A DNA stretch of 64,000 bases from assembly GCF_014696715.1 (NCBI RefSeq), contig NZ_JACJQO010000022.1, positions 496,001 to 560,000 on the forward strand. The letters are read 5' to 3'. Source of the stretch: Pseudanabaena sp. FACHB-2040. GTDB taxonomy: Bacteria > Cyanobacteriota > Cyanobacteriia > Phormidesmidales > Phormidesmidaceae. Of the stretch, positions 53,721 through 62,972 are shown one piece after another; positions within the stretch are counted from its first letter, which is position 1, and each line of letters starts with the position of its first letter. Position numbers and translations under genes: made by a program. The notes under the pieces are model-generated. The model was not told where the DNA came from and did no database searches. It saw only the letters and a program-made list of their open reading frames with translations.

Positions 53721-55054
53721 CGCCCCGACGTCACCAAATGCCCGTTATCCAAAATATGCTGCACCACCTCTTGAATCACCTCTCGCAGCAGGATCTGGTT
53801 GGCGCTGTTGTCGATGGTGACCGTTAGCAGGTAGCGCTCGTCGTCTACTTTTACACCGAGGGTACTGCCAATGACTTTGGAGTTCTGGCCGGTTTTCTCG
53901 CCAATCCAGGTAACTCGTTTGCGGTCTAGGCGCTTCAGTGCGGTGTAGCCAAAGTCCCAGTCGGACTGACCGACCAAGGCATCGAGGATCTCCTCATCGC
54001 CGGGGTGCTGGAAGGTGTAGATCTGGCGCATCATCTCGGTCAGCTCATTAGTGGTCGTGGTGTTGGGAGCAGACCCCATGTTTTCAGTGGGATAGATGCT
54101 TTCACCCACGAGCTTGGTGCTGACGGTGGTGTTGGGGAATCCGCGTTCTGTCAGGATGGTGTTGAGGGCGTCCCAGCCGATGTAGTCCACCAGCTGGTTG
54201 GTAGCGATGTTGTTACTTTCATTGATCATCCGGGCCATGACTTCTCTGAGCGGGTATTCATGATCGATGAAGATCTTGGCTCCGTCTGCATTCTCAGTAA
54301 AGTTGTGGGGATCGATATAGACTTCCTCATCCAAATCGATGCCCTCATCAGCCACCATCTGCATCAGCGCTACCGCCACGGGCAGCTTGATCAGGCTAGC
54401 TGGACTTTCTGGGGGAACGTCGCCCTGGTAGTCACGACACTCGCCCAACTCATGGCAAAGAGAGATGCGAATAGCGGATGACTGCCCGGTGTCTTCGGCA
54501 ATCTCCTCTAAAAATTCAGAGAGGGCTCTATCAACCTTTTTGGCAACGGGTTCGACAATGCGGCGGTATTGGGCGATTTTTTCTTCGGCTTGCTCAGCCT
54601 GGATTGAGTCCTCGGGAATGGTTGCTAGCTGATCGATGGCGGCCTGCCAAAGAAACTCTTCTTGCTGCAGCGCCTGTAGGGAATCATCACCACTCTGGCG
54701 AGTGGTCATGGCTTGATTAGCCAGTTCTAGGGCACGGCGATAGACTGTTTCTGCTTGCTTTTCACCCTGGATGCGCTGGGTGACACGCTGGGTTAGCTGG
54801 GCCAGGGTGTAATACGGGTCGAGGCGTTTGGTGTCTTGGCTAGTGGTTTTGGGTAGCGAGCTGAGGTCGGTTTGAATGCGATCTCGCAGCTGGTAGAGGC
54901 TGTCGAGGGAAGCGGCCTCGTTTAGCTCTTGCAGCAGCGGATGAGAGTCTGTTAGCTTGGGAGCCATTGCCAGCATGGGATGAATGGCCGTCAGGCCTAG
55001 GGTCATCCCAAGGGTCGCTCCCGCAACTGCTAAAGGATATTTTATCCAGCGCAT
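53717..55054 (-). CDS. Class A beta-lactamase-like serine hydrolase
   Basis: A 445-aa exported protein. The N-terminus is a signal or anchor helix (YPLAVAGATLGMTLGLTAIH). A helical Gln/Glu-rich region (about 60-180) precedes a penicillin-binding/beta-lactamase domain with SxxK (SLIK near 220), SxN (SNN near 278) and KTG (near 385). The Glu166-type omega-loop region is not evident, so penicillin hydrolysis is unsure; a peptidase or cell-wall role is equally possible. ATG 55054 is preferred over a TTG/GTG-type start at 55075. Convergent with radA. Confidence 0.85.
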   Translation of the reverse strand: MRWIKYPLAVAGATLGMTLGLTAIHPMLAMAPKLTDSHPLLQELNEAASLDSLYQLRDRIQTDLSSLPKTTSQDTKRLDPYYTLAQLTQRVTQRIQGEKQAETVYRRALELANQAMTTRQSGDDSLQALQQEEFLWQAAIDQLATIPEDSIQAEQAEEKIAQYRRIVEPVAKKVDRALSEFLEEIAEDTGQSSAIRISLCHELGECRDYQGDVPPESPASLIKLPVAVALMQMVADEGIDLDEEVYIDPHNFTENADGAKIFIDHEYPLREVMARMINESNNIATNQLVDYIGWDALNTILTERGFPNTTVSTKLVGESIYPTENMGSAPNTTTTNELTEMMRQIYTFQHPGDEEILDALVGQSDWDFGYTALKRLDRKRVTWIGEKTGQNSKVIGSTLGVKVDDERYLLTVTIDNSANQILLREVIQEVVQHILDNGHLVTSGR

Positions 55055-55235
55055 CTCTTTCGCCCCACCACACAAACACCAAAGAAATCGAGTTCGTTAA
55101 CCAAAGTTAAACACTAATACTACCGCCCTGCGCAAGAGTGTCGGGTTGAATACGAAGCGTCTCCTCATTTCGGTACCCATCCTTTCTATACTGGTAGGCT
55201 GGTGCTGAACTGCCGAACAGTCGTCGAGGAATTCC

Positions 55236-56693
55236 ATGTCATCGATCCGCGAACTGCATCAACAGCTCGTCAGCAAAGAGCGGACGGCTGTTGAAATTAC
55301 CCAATCCTACTTAGACCGTATTGCAGCCTTAGAGCCAAGGCTCAAGAGCTATCTAACGGTGACCGCAGACCAGGCCCTGGAGCAGGCAGGGGCGGTTGAC
55401 CAGCGCATTGCTGCAGGAGAGAGCATTGGCCTGCTAACCGGAATTCCCATTGCCATTAAAGATAATATGTGCACCCAGGGAATTCGGACTACCTGTGGGT
55501 CTAAAGTGCTAGAAAACTTTGTGCCTCCCTACGAGTCCACTGTGACCGAGCGGTTGGCCGCAGCTGGGGCTATTCCCCTAGGCAAAACTAATTTAGATGA
55601 GTTTGCCATGGGCAGCTCTACCGAAAACTCGGCCTATCAGGTCACGGCCAATCCCTGGGACCTGGAGCGCGTACCAGGGGGGTCTTCAGGCGGCTCAGCG
55701 GCAGCAGTGGCGGCCCGAGAGTGCGTGGTGGCATTGGGGTCTGATACGGGCGGTTCAATTCGCCAGCCCGCTTCTTTTTGTGGCGTGGTCGGGTTAAAGC
55801 CGACTTACGGCTTAGTGTCTCGCTATGGTCTGGTAGCCTACGCTTCTTCCCTCGATCAGGTTGGCCCACTGGCCCCAACGGTGGAAGATGCGGCGATCTT
55901 GCTACAGGCGATCGCAGGCTATGACCCCCGCGACTCTACCAGTCTCAATGTCGAGATCCCTGACTACTCCAAGGTGCTGTTGCCCAGCCTAGATCGGCGC
56001 AACAAGCGGCGCATCGGCGTGATCAAAGAAACCTTTGGCGACGGCCTCGACCCGGTGGTAGAAGCAGCGGTCGAAAAAGCGATTCAGCAGCTGCAAGATT
56101 TGGGGGCCGAAATTCAGGTAATCTCCTGTCCTCAGTTTCGCTACGGGCTGCCCACCTACTACATCATTGCGCCCTCTGAGGCGTCTTCTAACCTGGCTCG
56201 CTACGATGGGGTTAAATACGGCATTCGCAAAGACGACAGCAGCCTGATGTCGATGTATACCAAGACGCGAGCCGAAGGCTTTGGAGAAGAAGTCAAGCGC
56301 CGGATTATGATTGGCACCTACGCCCTCTCGGCTGGCTACTACGATGCCTACTACCTCAAGGCACAAAAAGTGCGAACGCTGATCAAGCAGGACTTTGAGC
56401 GAGCCTTTAACCAGGTTGATGTGCTGGTGTGCCCCACCTCGCCCACAACTGCATTCAAGGCTGGCGATAAGGTAGACGATCCCATCAGTATGTATCTGTC
56501 TGACCTGATGACCATTCCGGTCAACCTGGCTGGTCTGCCGGGAATGAGCCTACCCTGTGGGTTTGACGAGCAGGGAATGCCGATTGGTCTGCAGCTGATT
56601 GCCAATGTGCTGCGAGAGGATCTGCTGTTTGAAGTGGGCTATGCCTACGAACAGGCGACCGGATGGCACAAGCGGACTCCCGATTTGGAGTAG
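55236..56693 (+). CDS. gatA: Aspartyl/glutamyl-tRNA amidotransferase subunit A
   Basis: A 485-aa amidase-signature protein, the glutaminase subunit of GatCAB that converts misacylated Glu-tRNA-Gln to Gln-tRNA-Gln. The Ser-cisSer-Lys triad is visible: Lys in PIAIKDNMC, Ser in [13 protein letters not shown] and Ser in [15 protein letters not shown]. Length and the C-terminal block [15 protein letters not shown] match the family. A GAGGA motif precedes ATG 55236. gatB and gatC are not in the window. Confidence 0.97.
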   Translation: MSSIRELHQQLVSKERTAVEITQSYLDRIAALEPRLKSYLTVTADQALEQAGAVDQRIAAGESIGLLTGIPIAIKDNMCTQGIRTTCGSKVLENFVPPYESTVTERLAAAGAIPLGKTNLDEFAMGSSTENSAYQVTANPWDLERVPGGSSGGSAAAVAARECVVALGSDTGGSIRQPASFCGVVGLKPTYGLVSRYGLVAYASSLDQVGPLAPTVEDAAILLQAIAGYDPRDSTSLNVEIPDYSKVLLPSLDRRNKRRIGVIKETFGDGLDPVVEAAVEKAIQQLQDLGAEIQVISCPQFRYGLPTYYIIAPSEASSNLARYDGVKYGIRKDDSSLMSMYTKTRAEGFGEEVKRRIMIGTYALSAGYYDAYYLKAQKVRTLIKQDFERAFNQVDVLVCPTSPTTAFKAGDKVDDPISMYLSDLMTIPVNLAGLPGMSLPCGFDEQGMPIGLQLIANVLREDLLFEVGYAYEQATGWHKRTPDLE

Positions 56694-56699
56694 AGCGCT

Positions 56700-57575
56700 T
56701 TGAACGTTGTGTCGGGGCTGGTAAAGGGCGGGCTGTGGATAGTGGGGGCGGGTGCGATCGCATACCTCCTATTCTGCAGCTTGCTGTGGCTGGGCCAGCG
56801 CAAGCTGATCTTTGTGCCCAATCGCCTGCTAACCGTCACCCCGGCAGCCCTAGGGCTGGATTATCAGGAAGTCTGGATTCCGGTGGGCAGCGGCCCCGAT
56901 CAGCTGCATAGCTGGTGGCTGCCCGCCACCGCCCCTGCCAATAGCCTCACCCTGCTTTACCTGCATGGCAATGCTGGCAACATCGGGGATCACTTGAGTT
57001 TGGCTAGCCGCTTTCAGGCGCTGGGGTTGTCAGTGCTGCTGGTAGATTACCGGGGCTACGGCCTCAGCACTGGCCCTTTCCCCAGCGAGACCCGGATCTA
57101 TGAAGATGCTTTGACAGGCTGGCACTACCTGATCAAGGACCGGGGCATTGCCCCCGAACAGATCCTAATTTTTGGCCATTCCATTGGCGGAGCCGTGGCC
57201 ATCGACCTAGCTGTGAATACCCCCCAGGCTGCCGGGCTGATTGTAGAAAATACGTTTACCTCAATGGAGGCGATGGCCCTACATCAGGGGTATGGGGCTT
57301 GGGCACCGGTCAAAGCGCTGCTCAACCAGCGCTTTGACTCCCTCCAAAAGGTTTCCCGGCTGCGGCTGCCGGTTCTATTTATTCATGGGCTCGCTGATCT
57401 GACGGTGCCGCCGGAAATGAGCCAGCAGCTCTATGAAGCAACACCCTCTCCCAAATGGCTGTGGAGCATTCCCGGAGCCGATCACAACAATGTTTTTGAG
57501 GTTGCTGGTCTTGAGTATGACCGCCGCATTCGTCAGTTTCTAGCAGATTTGGCGCTGATTGGGCGTCCTAGCTGA
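56700..57575 (+). CDS. Alpha/beta hydrolase, membrane-anchored
   Basis: A 291-aa hydrolase of the BEM46/YsnE-like type. An N-terminal hydrophobic helix (GLWIVGAGAIAYLLFCSLLW) anchors it. The nucleophile elbow is GHSIGGAVA, the oxyanion region LLYLHGNAGN, with the acid in HGLADLTVPPEMS and the histidine in GADHNNVFE, so the triad is complete. It starts at a TTG codon 7 bp after gatA's stop; a GTG slightly further in is an alternative. Substrate unknown. Probably cotranscribed with gatA. Confidence 0.87.
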   Translation: MNVVSGLVKGGLWIVGAGAIAYLLFCSLLWLGQRKLIFVPNRLLTVTPAALGLDYQEVWIPVGSGPDQLHSWWLPATAPANSLTLLYLHGNAGNIGDHLSLASRFQALGLSVLLVDYRGYGLSTGPFPSETRIYEDALTGWHYLIKDRGIAPEQILIFGHSIGGAVAIDLAVNTPQAAGLIVENTFTSMEAMALHQGYGAWAPVKALLNQRFDSLQKVSRLRLPVLFIHGLADLTVPPEMSQQLYEATPSPKWLWSIPGADHNNVFEVAGLEYDRRIRQFLADLALIGRPS

Positions 57576-57672
57576 GGAATGCAAAGTGCTTGTGAAATCT
57601 TGATCGGTAGCCCTGCCGCTGGCAATTGAGATTTGTTAAATTGAGCCCATTCCTTTTTTCCCTAGGGCATTT

Positions 57673-58293
57673 ATGGCTCGCCTCTCGCTAGAACTGCAGC
57701 GCTACTTTTTCGAAGACAGCCCTGGCCCTAAGGTCACTCTGCAAGACATCCTCAGCCTGGCCGGTGAGCGCACCTTTGGCTTTTTGTTTGTGCTGCTATC
57801 GTTACCATCGGCCTTGCCCATCCCCGCTCCGGGGTATTCGGTACCCTTTGGCATCGTCATGTTCGTGTTGGCTGTGCAGCTAATTGTCGGTCGTCAGCGC
57901 CTCTGGCTGCCTGAGAAGTGGCAGGGACGCGCCTTCGAGCTGGCTCAGGTGCAGGGCGTGATGAAAGCTGGCTTGCCCTGGCTCAAGCGGCTAGAAGCCC
58001 TCTCTCGGCCCCGGTTGAGCTACATCTGCACTAGCCTGCCAGGGCGAGTGGTGATTGGAGTTGCGATCGCACTGATGTCGATCTCCATGATGATTCCAGT
58101 GCCCGGTACCAACACCCTGCCAGCGATCGGCATTTTCATTACGGGCTTTGGGCTACTCGATGACGATGGCTTTATCAGCCTGATTGGGCTGGTGGTTTGC
58201 GTTATGGGCGGCATCCTCTCCAGCTTAATTTTGATGTTTGGCTACGAGGCCGTCAAAACCGGCATTGAGGTCATCCGCAACGGCGGGTTTTAA
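57673..58293 (+). CDS. exoD: Exopolysaccharide synthesis protein ExoD family
   Basis: A 206-aa integral membrane protein of the ExoD family. The family core is visible: LAGERTFGFLFVLLSLPSAL, APGYSVPFGIVMFVLAVQL and VPGTNTLPAIGIFITGFGLL. Four or five membrane helices are likely. In rhizobia exoD mutants alter exopolysaccharide and alkali tolerance, but the biochemical activity is unknown. Start ATG 57673. Confidence 0.88.
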   Translation: MARLSLELQRYFFEDSPGPKVTLQDILSLAGERTFGFLFVLLSLPSALPIPAPGYSVPFGIVMFVLAVQLIVGRQRLWLPEKWQGRAFELAQVQGVMKAGLPWLKRLEALSRPRLSYICTSLPGRVVIGVAIALMSISMMIPVPGTNTLPAIGIFITGFGLLDDDGFISLIGLVVCVMGGILSSLILMFGYEAVKTGIEVIRNGGF

Positions 58294-58317
58294 CAGCCAA
58301 AACTAAGATTAGTCAAA

Positions 58318-58923
58318 TTAGTCGGGCACTAGCTCGGTGTTCACTTCATTGAAAGAGCGGCGGCGCAGTTCTTCCGACTCTGTGCGCGGCAGCAGATCAA
58401 AGACTTCCCGCAGCGCATCATCTAGGCGCTCGTAGGACAGAACGCCGGCTTCGTTCAGCACCACCTTCCCCTCAGCATCAAAAATGACCGTTTTGGGCAC
58501 TGCGTTATCAAAGTAATAGCCCGGCTCAGTCGGCTCGTAGCGGTCCTTAACCGAAATCGAATCGGCCATGATTGGGATGATGCTGGTCGCCCAACTATAG
58601 GGGCCTTGGAGCTGGGAGATCACCGAGGCGTATTGCTTGCACTCGCTGCTGTCGTCTACGTAAATGACCAGCAGTGCCGGTCTGCCCTGCTTGAGCGATT
58701 GCTCTAGAGTAGTGCGAGGTGGAACCAGTGACCCATTCCCGGCATATAGGGCAAAAATGTTGCCATCGTAGCGATCGTCAGTGAGTCCAGCAAAGGCAGC
58801 GGGTTGACCACCCCAGCCCAGCCAAGCGGTGACTAGAAAAAGCATTAGGCCCAGCAGCAGCCCAATTTGCCGCAGGAGGTCTTTGGCAGAAATCCGCCGG
58901 AGGGCGTCGCGTTGCAGCATCAT
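58318..58923 (-). CDS. Thioredoxin-like thylakoid protein (PSI accumulation factor type)
   Basis: A 201-aa protein with an N-terminal membrane anchor or signal (LRQIGLLLGLMLFLVTAWL) and a lumen-facing thioredoxin-like domain. Blocks are ALLVIYVDDSSECKQYASVI, VPKTVIFDAEGKVV (the cis-Pro motif) and LDDALREVFDLLP. The active-site CxxC is missing: only one cysteine (SSEC) remains where WCxxC should be. It matches what I know as the cyanobacterial family annotated as thylakoid membrane photosystem I accumulation factor. I am fairly but not fully sure of that name. Two ATGs (58923, 58920) are adjacent. Confidence 0.75.
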   Translation of the reverse strand: MMLQRDALRRISAKDLLRQIGLLLGLMLFLVTAWLGWGGQPAAFAGLTDDRYDGNIFALYAGNGSLVPPRTTLEQSLKQGRPALLVIYVDDSSECKQYASVISQLQGPYSWATSIIPIMADSISVKDRYEPTEPGYYFDNAVPKTVIFDAEGKVVLNEAGVLSYERLDDALREVFDLLPRTESEELRRRSFNEVNTELVPD

Positions 58924-59012
58924 GACAAACAGCCTGTTCTCTGAAAATCCTGTTTTTCAACAGGTTTTGTACCTGTTCTATTAGGCCACAGAACCGCCCC
59001 CTTCTGGAGGGA

Positions 59013-59618
59013 TCAGATCTGCTCAAAGCTGGAAATAATCGACTGGAGTTCGTCGCGGTTCTCGTTGTAGCGCTCTTCTGAGGTCCAGGCAACGACCTGG
59101 TAGTAGCGGTTGTCGGCCTGAACCGTGGTGTGAAGGTAGGCAACGGGAGTGCCCTGAACCCGCCCTCGCACCAAATACTGACTAGCCGGGTTACCCGCAA
59201 CGGAATTGAGTTGGGTGACTTCTTCCTGAGCCGTATCGTCAAACTGGCTAGCCAGCAGACGGCGGTATTCCTGGGAGTTGTCCTGCAGGCTGTTGTAGCT
59301 TACGGCATTAACCTCTTCTCCAATGACCAGAAAATACATTTCCTGATCCTCGTTGTAGGCATACAGGTCAGCATTGTCGTGCAGAGCATTGGCCGGGGCG
59401 ATCTCCCACCCCCTCGGCAGACGCACCCGGATCTGCTCCTGGGAATTTTCCAGAGAGCGGCCTCGCAGGGTATTTCTCACCCGAGGCTGGGCATCGTTGT
59501 TTTCAGAGTTTTCAGAGGCAGGCTGGTCAATGTCACCAGCCAGGTTGAAGCAGCCAGTCAACGACAGCAGCAACAGCGCGGGCAGGGCAAATTTTTGCAG
59601 CAGGTTACGGGTCACCAT
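59013..59618 (-). CDS. Lipoprotein, PsbP/Mog1-like domain suspected
   Basis: A 201-aa lipoprotein: LLLLSLTGC puts the lipidated cysteine near residue 23. After an Asn/Glu-rich linker comes a domain with IRVRLPRGWEIAPANALHDNADLYAYN, YFLVIGEE, YLVRGRVQGTPVAYLHTT and YYQVVAWTSEERYNENRDELQSIISSF. This pattern (Gly-Trp early, final helix with ISSF) resembles PsbP/Mog1-fold periplasmic proteins. Function unknown. I start it at ATG 59618; a start at 59627 adds only three residues. Confidence 0.7.
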   Translation of the reverse strand: MVTRNLLQKFALPALLLLSLTGCFNLAGDIDQPASENSENNDAQPRVRNTLRGRSLENSQEQIRVRLPRGWEIAPANALHDNADLYAYNEDQEMYFLVIGEEVNAVSYNSLQDNSQEYRRLLASQFDDTAQEEVTQLNSVAGNPASQYLVRGRVQGTPVAYLHTTVQADNRYYQVVAWTSEERYNENRDELQSIISSFEQI

Positions 59619-59793
59619 CGCACCCAATTCATACAGAATCTATGGTGAAAGCCTAGCACTGCTGTTGGAGAACGGAAAACGAGAATGGAAAATTCGTTTT
59701 GACTCTGCGCCTGAGGTACAAATTGCGGCGCTCCTCTCCTATCCTGGTAAAAGTGTCTATTGGTCCATCTTCTGCCTGTATCGGGCAACGCCT

Positions 59794-60885
59794 ATGCTGA
59801 GAGCTGGAATTGTTGGCCTCCCCAACGTCGGAAAATCTACGCTGTTTAATGCGGTTGTGGCCAATGCCAAGGCCCAAGCCGCCAACTTTCCCTTTTGCAC
59901 GATTGAACCCAACGTCGGTATAGTCGCCGTTCCTGACACCCGGCTGGGCGTATTGGCTGGTATCTCTAGCTCTGCCGAGATCATTCCGGCCCGAGTGGAA
60001 TTTGTTGATATTGCTGGACTCGTGAAGGGAGCCAGCCAGGGCGAGGGCCTGGGCAACAAGTTCCTGGCCAATATCCGCGAGGTCGATGCCATCGTGCATG
60101 TCGTTCGTTGCTTTGACGATGACGACATCATTCACGTTTCGGGCTCGGTTGATCCGGTCAGAGACATCGAGGTGATCAACCTAGAGCTGACGCTGTCGGA
60201 CCTAGAACAGCTAGAGCGGCGGGCTGACCGAGTGAAAAAACAGGCCCGTACCAGCAAAGAGGCTCAGGCTGAACTGGTTGTTCTAGAAAAGCTGCTGCCT
60301 GCTTTGAATGAAGGCAAGACGGCCCGCCAAGTGGTGCTGAGCGAAGAAGAGGAGCTCATCATCAAGCCCCTGGGGCTGCTGACGCGCAAACCCATCATCT
60401 ATGCAGCCAACGTCTCGGAAGACGACTTGGCTAACGGCAATGACTGGGTAGAGCAGGTGAGGGGCGTGGCGTCTCAGGAAGAGGCTGAGGTCGTTGTCGT
60501 TTCGGCTCAGGTTGAGTCTGAGTTAGTGGATCTGTCTGAGGAGGAACGGACAGACTTTTTGGCGGCGCTAGGGGTTGAGGAAGGCGGCCTGCAGTCGCTG
60601 ATCCAGGCGACCTATGAGCTGCTAGGGCTACGGACTTACTTTACTACTGGGCCTAAGGAAACCCGTGCCTGGACGATTCAGGCGGGGATGCTGGCTCCTC
60701 AGGCGGCAGGCGTGATTCACACTGATTTTGAGCGGGGCTTTATTCGGGCAGAAACAGTGGCCTATGGCGACTTAGTGTCGTCGGGGTCGATGGGGGCAGC
60801 TAAGGAGAAGGGTCTAGTTCGTAGTGAGGGTAAAGAATACGTGGTGCAGGAAGGGGATGTTTTGCTCTTTCGGTTTAATGTTTAG
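59794..60885 (+). CDS. ychF: Redox/ribosome-associated GTPase YchF (OLA1)
   Basis: A 363-aa Obg-family ATPase/GTPase, exactly the family length. [20 protein letters not shown] gives G1, [20 protein letters not shown] gives G3 and its switch, NVSEDD replaces the canonical NKxD, which is why this family prefers ATP, and the C-terminal TGS-like domain contains [14 protein letters not shown] and [12 protein letters not shown]. The reading frame is open from 59374, but ATG 59794 begins the G1 block. Confidence 0.96.
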   Translation: MLRAGIVGLPNVGKSTLFNAVVANAKAQAANFPFCTIEPNVGIVAVPDTRLGVLAGISSSAEIIPARVEFVDIAGLVKGASQGEGLGNKFLANIREVDAIVHVVRCFDDDDIIHVSGSVDPVRDIEVINLELTLSDLEQLERRADRVKKQARTSKEAQAELVVLEKLLPALNEGKTARQVVLSEEEELIIKPLGLLTRKPIIYAANVSEDDLANGNDWVEQVRGVASQEEAEVVVVSAQVESELVDLSEEERTDFLAALGVEEGGLQSLIQATYELLGLRTYFTTGPKETRAWTIQAGMLAPQAAGVIHTDFERGFIRAETVAYGDLVSSGSMGAAKEKGLVRSEGKEYVVQEGDVLLFRFNV

Positions 60886-61039
60886 GCTCACAAGTTTTTT
60901 GTTAAAGGACTGGTCTGTCGCTGAGAATCTATCTAGAATTTGAGCCATCCCTGTTGATGCAGTGGCCCAGTAGACAAACGTCAGTTTGCCGGTGGGCAAT
61001 AATCTCGGGGAAAGTCCTGTAATCCTTTCTGCTAGGACC

Positions 61040-61909
61040 GTGGCAGTGCCCTTTCGAGAAAAGCTCCAGCTTCCTTCGCTGATTCAGAGCCTGCAGCAAG
61101 TGCCGCCGTGGGCTTTACTCTCTTTGGTCATGAATGGCCTGCTGTTTATTACAGTGCTGGTGGTGCTGCGTCAGATGGCCTTGCTGACAAACCCACGCAC
61201 GCCCATGATTCCTCAGGCCAATGCGTTTGCGGCTGATGAAATGGCTGCATCGCCTGCGACTACCCTGGGGGACCGACACTACCTGGATTACCAGCAGTGG
61301 GTGGCGCTGCTAGAGCAGGAGGCGGCTGCGATCGCAGCTCGTAACGACCCTCGACAGACCATTTTGCTAGGGGACTCGCTTACCCTCTGGTTTCCTCAGG
61401 AGCTGCTGCCAGGCCGTAGAACCTGGATTAATCAGGCAATTTCAGGAGAAAACTCAGACGGTCTGCGGCAGCGCCTCTATATTCTGGACCAGACCGACCC
61501 TGAGACAGTCTTTGTCATGATCGGCATTAACGACCTGATCTGGGGTAAACCAGAGGAACAGCTGATTGACAACGCCCGCGCCATTGTCCGCCACCTGCGT
61601 GACACCCATCCCGACACCCAAATTGTCGTGCAGTCGATCCTACCCCACGGAAATGAAAGTGCCACTTGGGAGGGACGGGATCGGCTGCTAGCCCTGCCCA
61701 ACGAGCGCGTTCGCGCCGTAAATAGCGAACTCAGGCAAATAGCCGACGAAAACGGGGCCTATTACCTTGATCTGTATCCCCTATTTGCCAACGGGGAAGG
61801 CGAACTCCGCCCCGATTTCACCACCGATGGGCTGCACCTCAATTGGCAAGGCTATATGGTATGGCGAACTGCGATCGCACTGCTGAACGAAACCGATTTT
61901 GGTGAATAG
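61040..61909 (+). CDS. SGNH/GDSL-family esterase
   Basis: A 289-aa SGNH hydrolase anchored by an N-terminal helix (PWALLSLVMNGLLFITVLVV). Block I is ILLGDSLTLWFP (nucleophile Ser), block II is the Gly-containing INQAISGENSDGL, block III is MIGINDL (Asn) and block V is DGLHLNWQGY (Asp and His). The hydrolase is expected to face the periplasm or lumen. The frame starts at a TTG 60986, but GTG 61040 (VAVPFREK) is closer to the membrane helix. Substrate (an acyl or acetyl ester, possibly of a polysaccharide) is not known. Confidence 0.87.
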   Translation: MAVPFREKLQLPSLIQSLQQVPPWALLSLVMNGLLFITVLVVLRQMALLTNPRTPMIPQANAFAADEMAASPATTLGDRHYLDYQQWVALLEQEAAAIAARNDPRQTILLGDSLTLWFPQELLPGRRTWINQAISGENSDGLRQRLYILDQTDPETVFVMIGINDLIWGKPEEQLIDNARAIVRHLRDTHPDTQIVVQSILPHGNESATWEGRDRLLALPNERVRAVNSELRQIADENGAYYLDLYPLFANGEGELRPDFTTDGLHLNWQGYMVWRTAIALLNETDFGE

Positions 61910-61919
61910 CTAGCAGCAA

Positions 61920-61949
61920 AAGGCAGAGGCCCCTTCTGCCCTCTGCCTT
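61920..61949. terminator. Bidirectional hairpin terminator
   Basis: AAGGCAGAGG (61920-61929) pairs perfectly with CCTCTGCCTT (61940-61949), with a 10-nt loop, between the SGNH gene and the convergent desaturase gene. On the minus strand it is followed by TTGCTGC; neither strand has a long U-run. Confidence 0.65.
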
Positions 61950-61968
61950 AACCTTTAACTTTCAACCC

Positions 61969-62829
61969 CTAAAGCCTAGCCAACGCCTCCGCAGGAGGCC
62001 GGTTAACCCGTCTAGCCAGACCTAGAACTTCCAGCACCCGAATAGCCCACCAAGTAACGTCAATCTGCCACCACTTCCAACCAGCAGGAGCCACATTGGG
62101 GTAGGCGTGGTGATGGTTATGCCAACCTTCGCCATAGGTTACCAGGGCAGTCCAAAATAGATTGCGTGAACCGTCTTTATTATCAAAGGGGCGTGCGCCA
62201 ACCATATGAGTAGCAGAGTTGATCAGCCAAGTGGAGTGCCACAGCAAAACTGCCCGCAAAAACAGACCGTAGATTACAAAAGACCAGCCGCCCATCGCAT
62301 ATAGCACCAGCGCTAGGGGAATTTGCAGCTTCAAAAAATGCTTATCTAGCCAGGTATAGTAGGCATCTTTGGCCAGATCAGGAGCATGTTTACGGTAGTT
62401 TTCGGGAATATAGAACTTCCTGCGAGGATACATAATCCACAGCATGTGGCTCCACCAAAAGCCTCGGCTGGCAGCATAGGGGTCTTTGTCTGGGTCTTCT
62501 GTGTAGAGGTGGTGCTGCCGGTGGCCGCTCACCCAGAAGATAGGTCCGCCTTGGATAGCCAGTGCGCCTAGGGTAGCTAGCACATATTCCAACCACTTGG
62601 GCACTTGCAGGCTGCGGTGGGTAAGCAAGCGATGGTAGCCCAAGCAAATGCCAATGCTGCCAAACAGCCAGTGGAGAACAATTGTTACCCCCAGGGCTTT
62701 CCAAGAAAAGAACCACGGAGCCAACAGAGCAATCCCGTGGAAAGCCGTGAAAAAGGCAACGTTTACCCAGTTAAGAGTCAATTTCTCCTCAGGCGGTGCC
62801 TGAGTCCGGTTCGTTAATGTAGAAGTCAT
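61969..62829 (-). CDS. desC: Acyl-lipid/acyl-CoA delta-9-type fatty acid desaturase
   Basis: A 286-aa membrane desaturase that inserts the first double bond (delta-9) in fatty acyl chains, which controls membrane fluidity. The three histidine boxes are HRLLTHRS, HRQHHLYTEDPDKDPYA and EGWHNHHHAYPNVA, binding the di-iron centre. Hydrophobic helices lie at about 25-70 and 175-215. SD AAAGGA precedes ATG 62829. It is divergent from a TetR-type regulator with two identical operator-like palindromes between them, so its expression is probably controlled by that regulator. Confidence 0.92.
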   Translation of the reverse strand: MTSTLTNRTQAPPEEKLTLNWVNVAFFTAFHGIALLAPWFFSWKALGVTIVLHWLFGSIGICLGYHRLLTHRSLQVPKWLEYVLATLGALAIQGGPIFWVSGHRQHHLYTEDPDKDPYAASRGFWWSHMLWIMYPRRKFYIPENYRKHAPDLAKDAYYTWLDKHFLKLQIPLALVLYAMGGWSFVIYGLFLRAVLLWHSTWLINSATHMVGARPFDNKDGSRNLFWTALVTYGEGWHNHHHAYPNVAPAGWKWWQIDVTWWAIRVLEVLGLARRVNRPPAEALARL

Positions 62830-62903
62830 AGAATGTCCTTTTTGTTCAGCCTCACATCCAGAGTTGCTGCCTAATATTGGTCTTGAGCGTAGCCACAGAG
62901 AGA

Positions 62904-62920
62904 TGCAAGTGACACTTACA
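62904..62920. promoter_or_regulatory. Operator-like inverted repeat, copy 1
   Basis: TGCAAGT-GAC-ACTTACA, one mismatch from a perfect 7-bp inverted repeat with a 3-bp spacer. It lies 75 bp upstream of the desaturase start codon and matches copy 2 in both arms. It is likely bound by the adjacent TetR-type regulator. Confidence 0.7.
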
Positions 62921-62949
62921 CTACAACAGTAACACTGGTCCTGTTAAGC

Positions 62950-62966
62950 TGCAAGTAGAACTTGCA
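62950..62966. promoter_or_regulatory. Operator-like inverted repeat, copy 2
   Basis: TGCAAGT-AGA-ACTTGCA, a perfect 7-bp inverted repeat with a 3-bp spacer, ending 6 bp before the start codon of the TetR-type regulator. It starts 46 bp from copy 1. Its position suits autorepression; on the minus strand it overlaps a possible -35 (TTGCAG) for the desaturase gene. Confidence 0.72.
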
Positions 62967-62972
62967 CTAAAA

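Noticed and set aside
59374-59793. Long N-terminal extension of YchF
   Set aside because: It is antisense to the lipoprotein gene; the family starts at the G1 block after ATG 59794 and has exactly 363 aa.
60886-61039. Possible RNase P RNA fragment (GGGGAAAGTCC)
   Set aside because: Only a short string resembles the conserved segment; no other RNase P helices or length are present.
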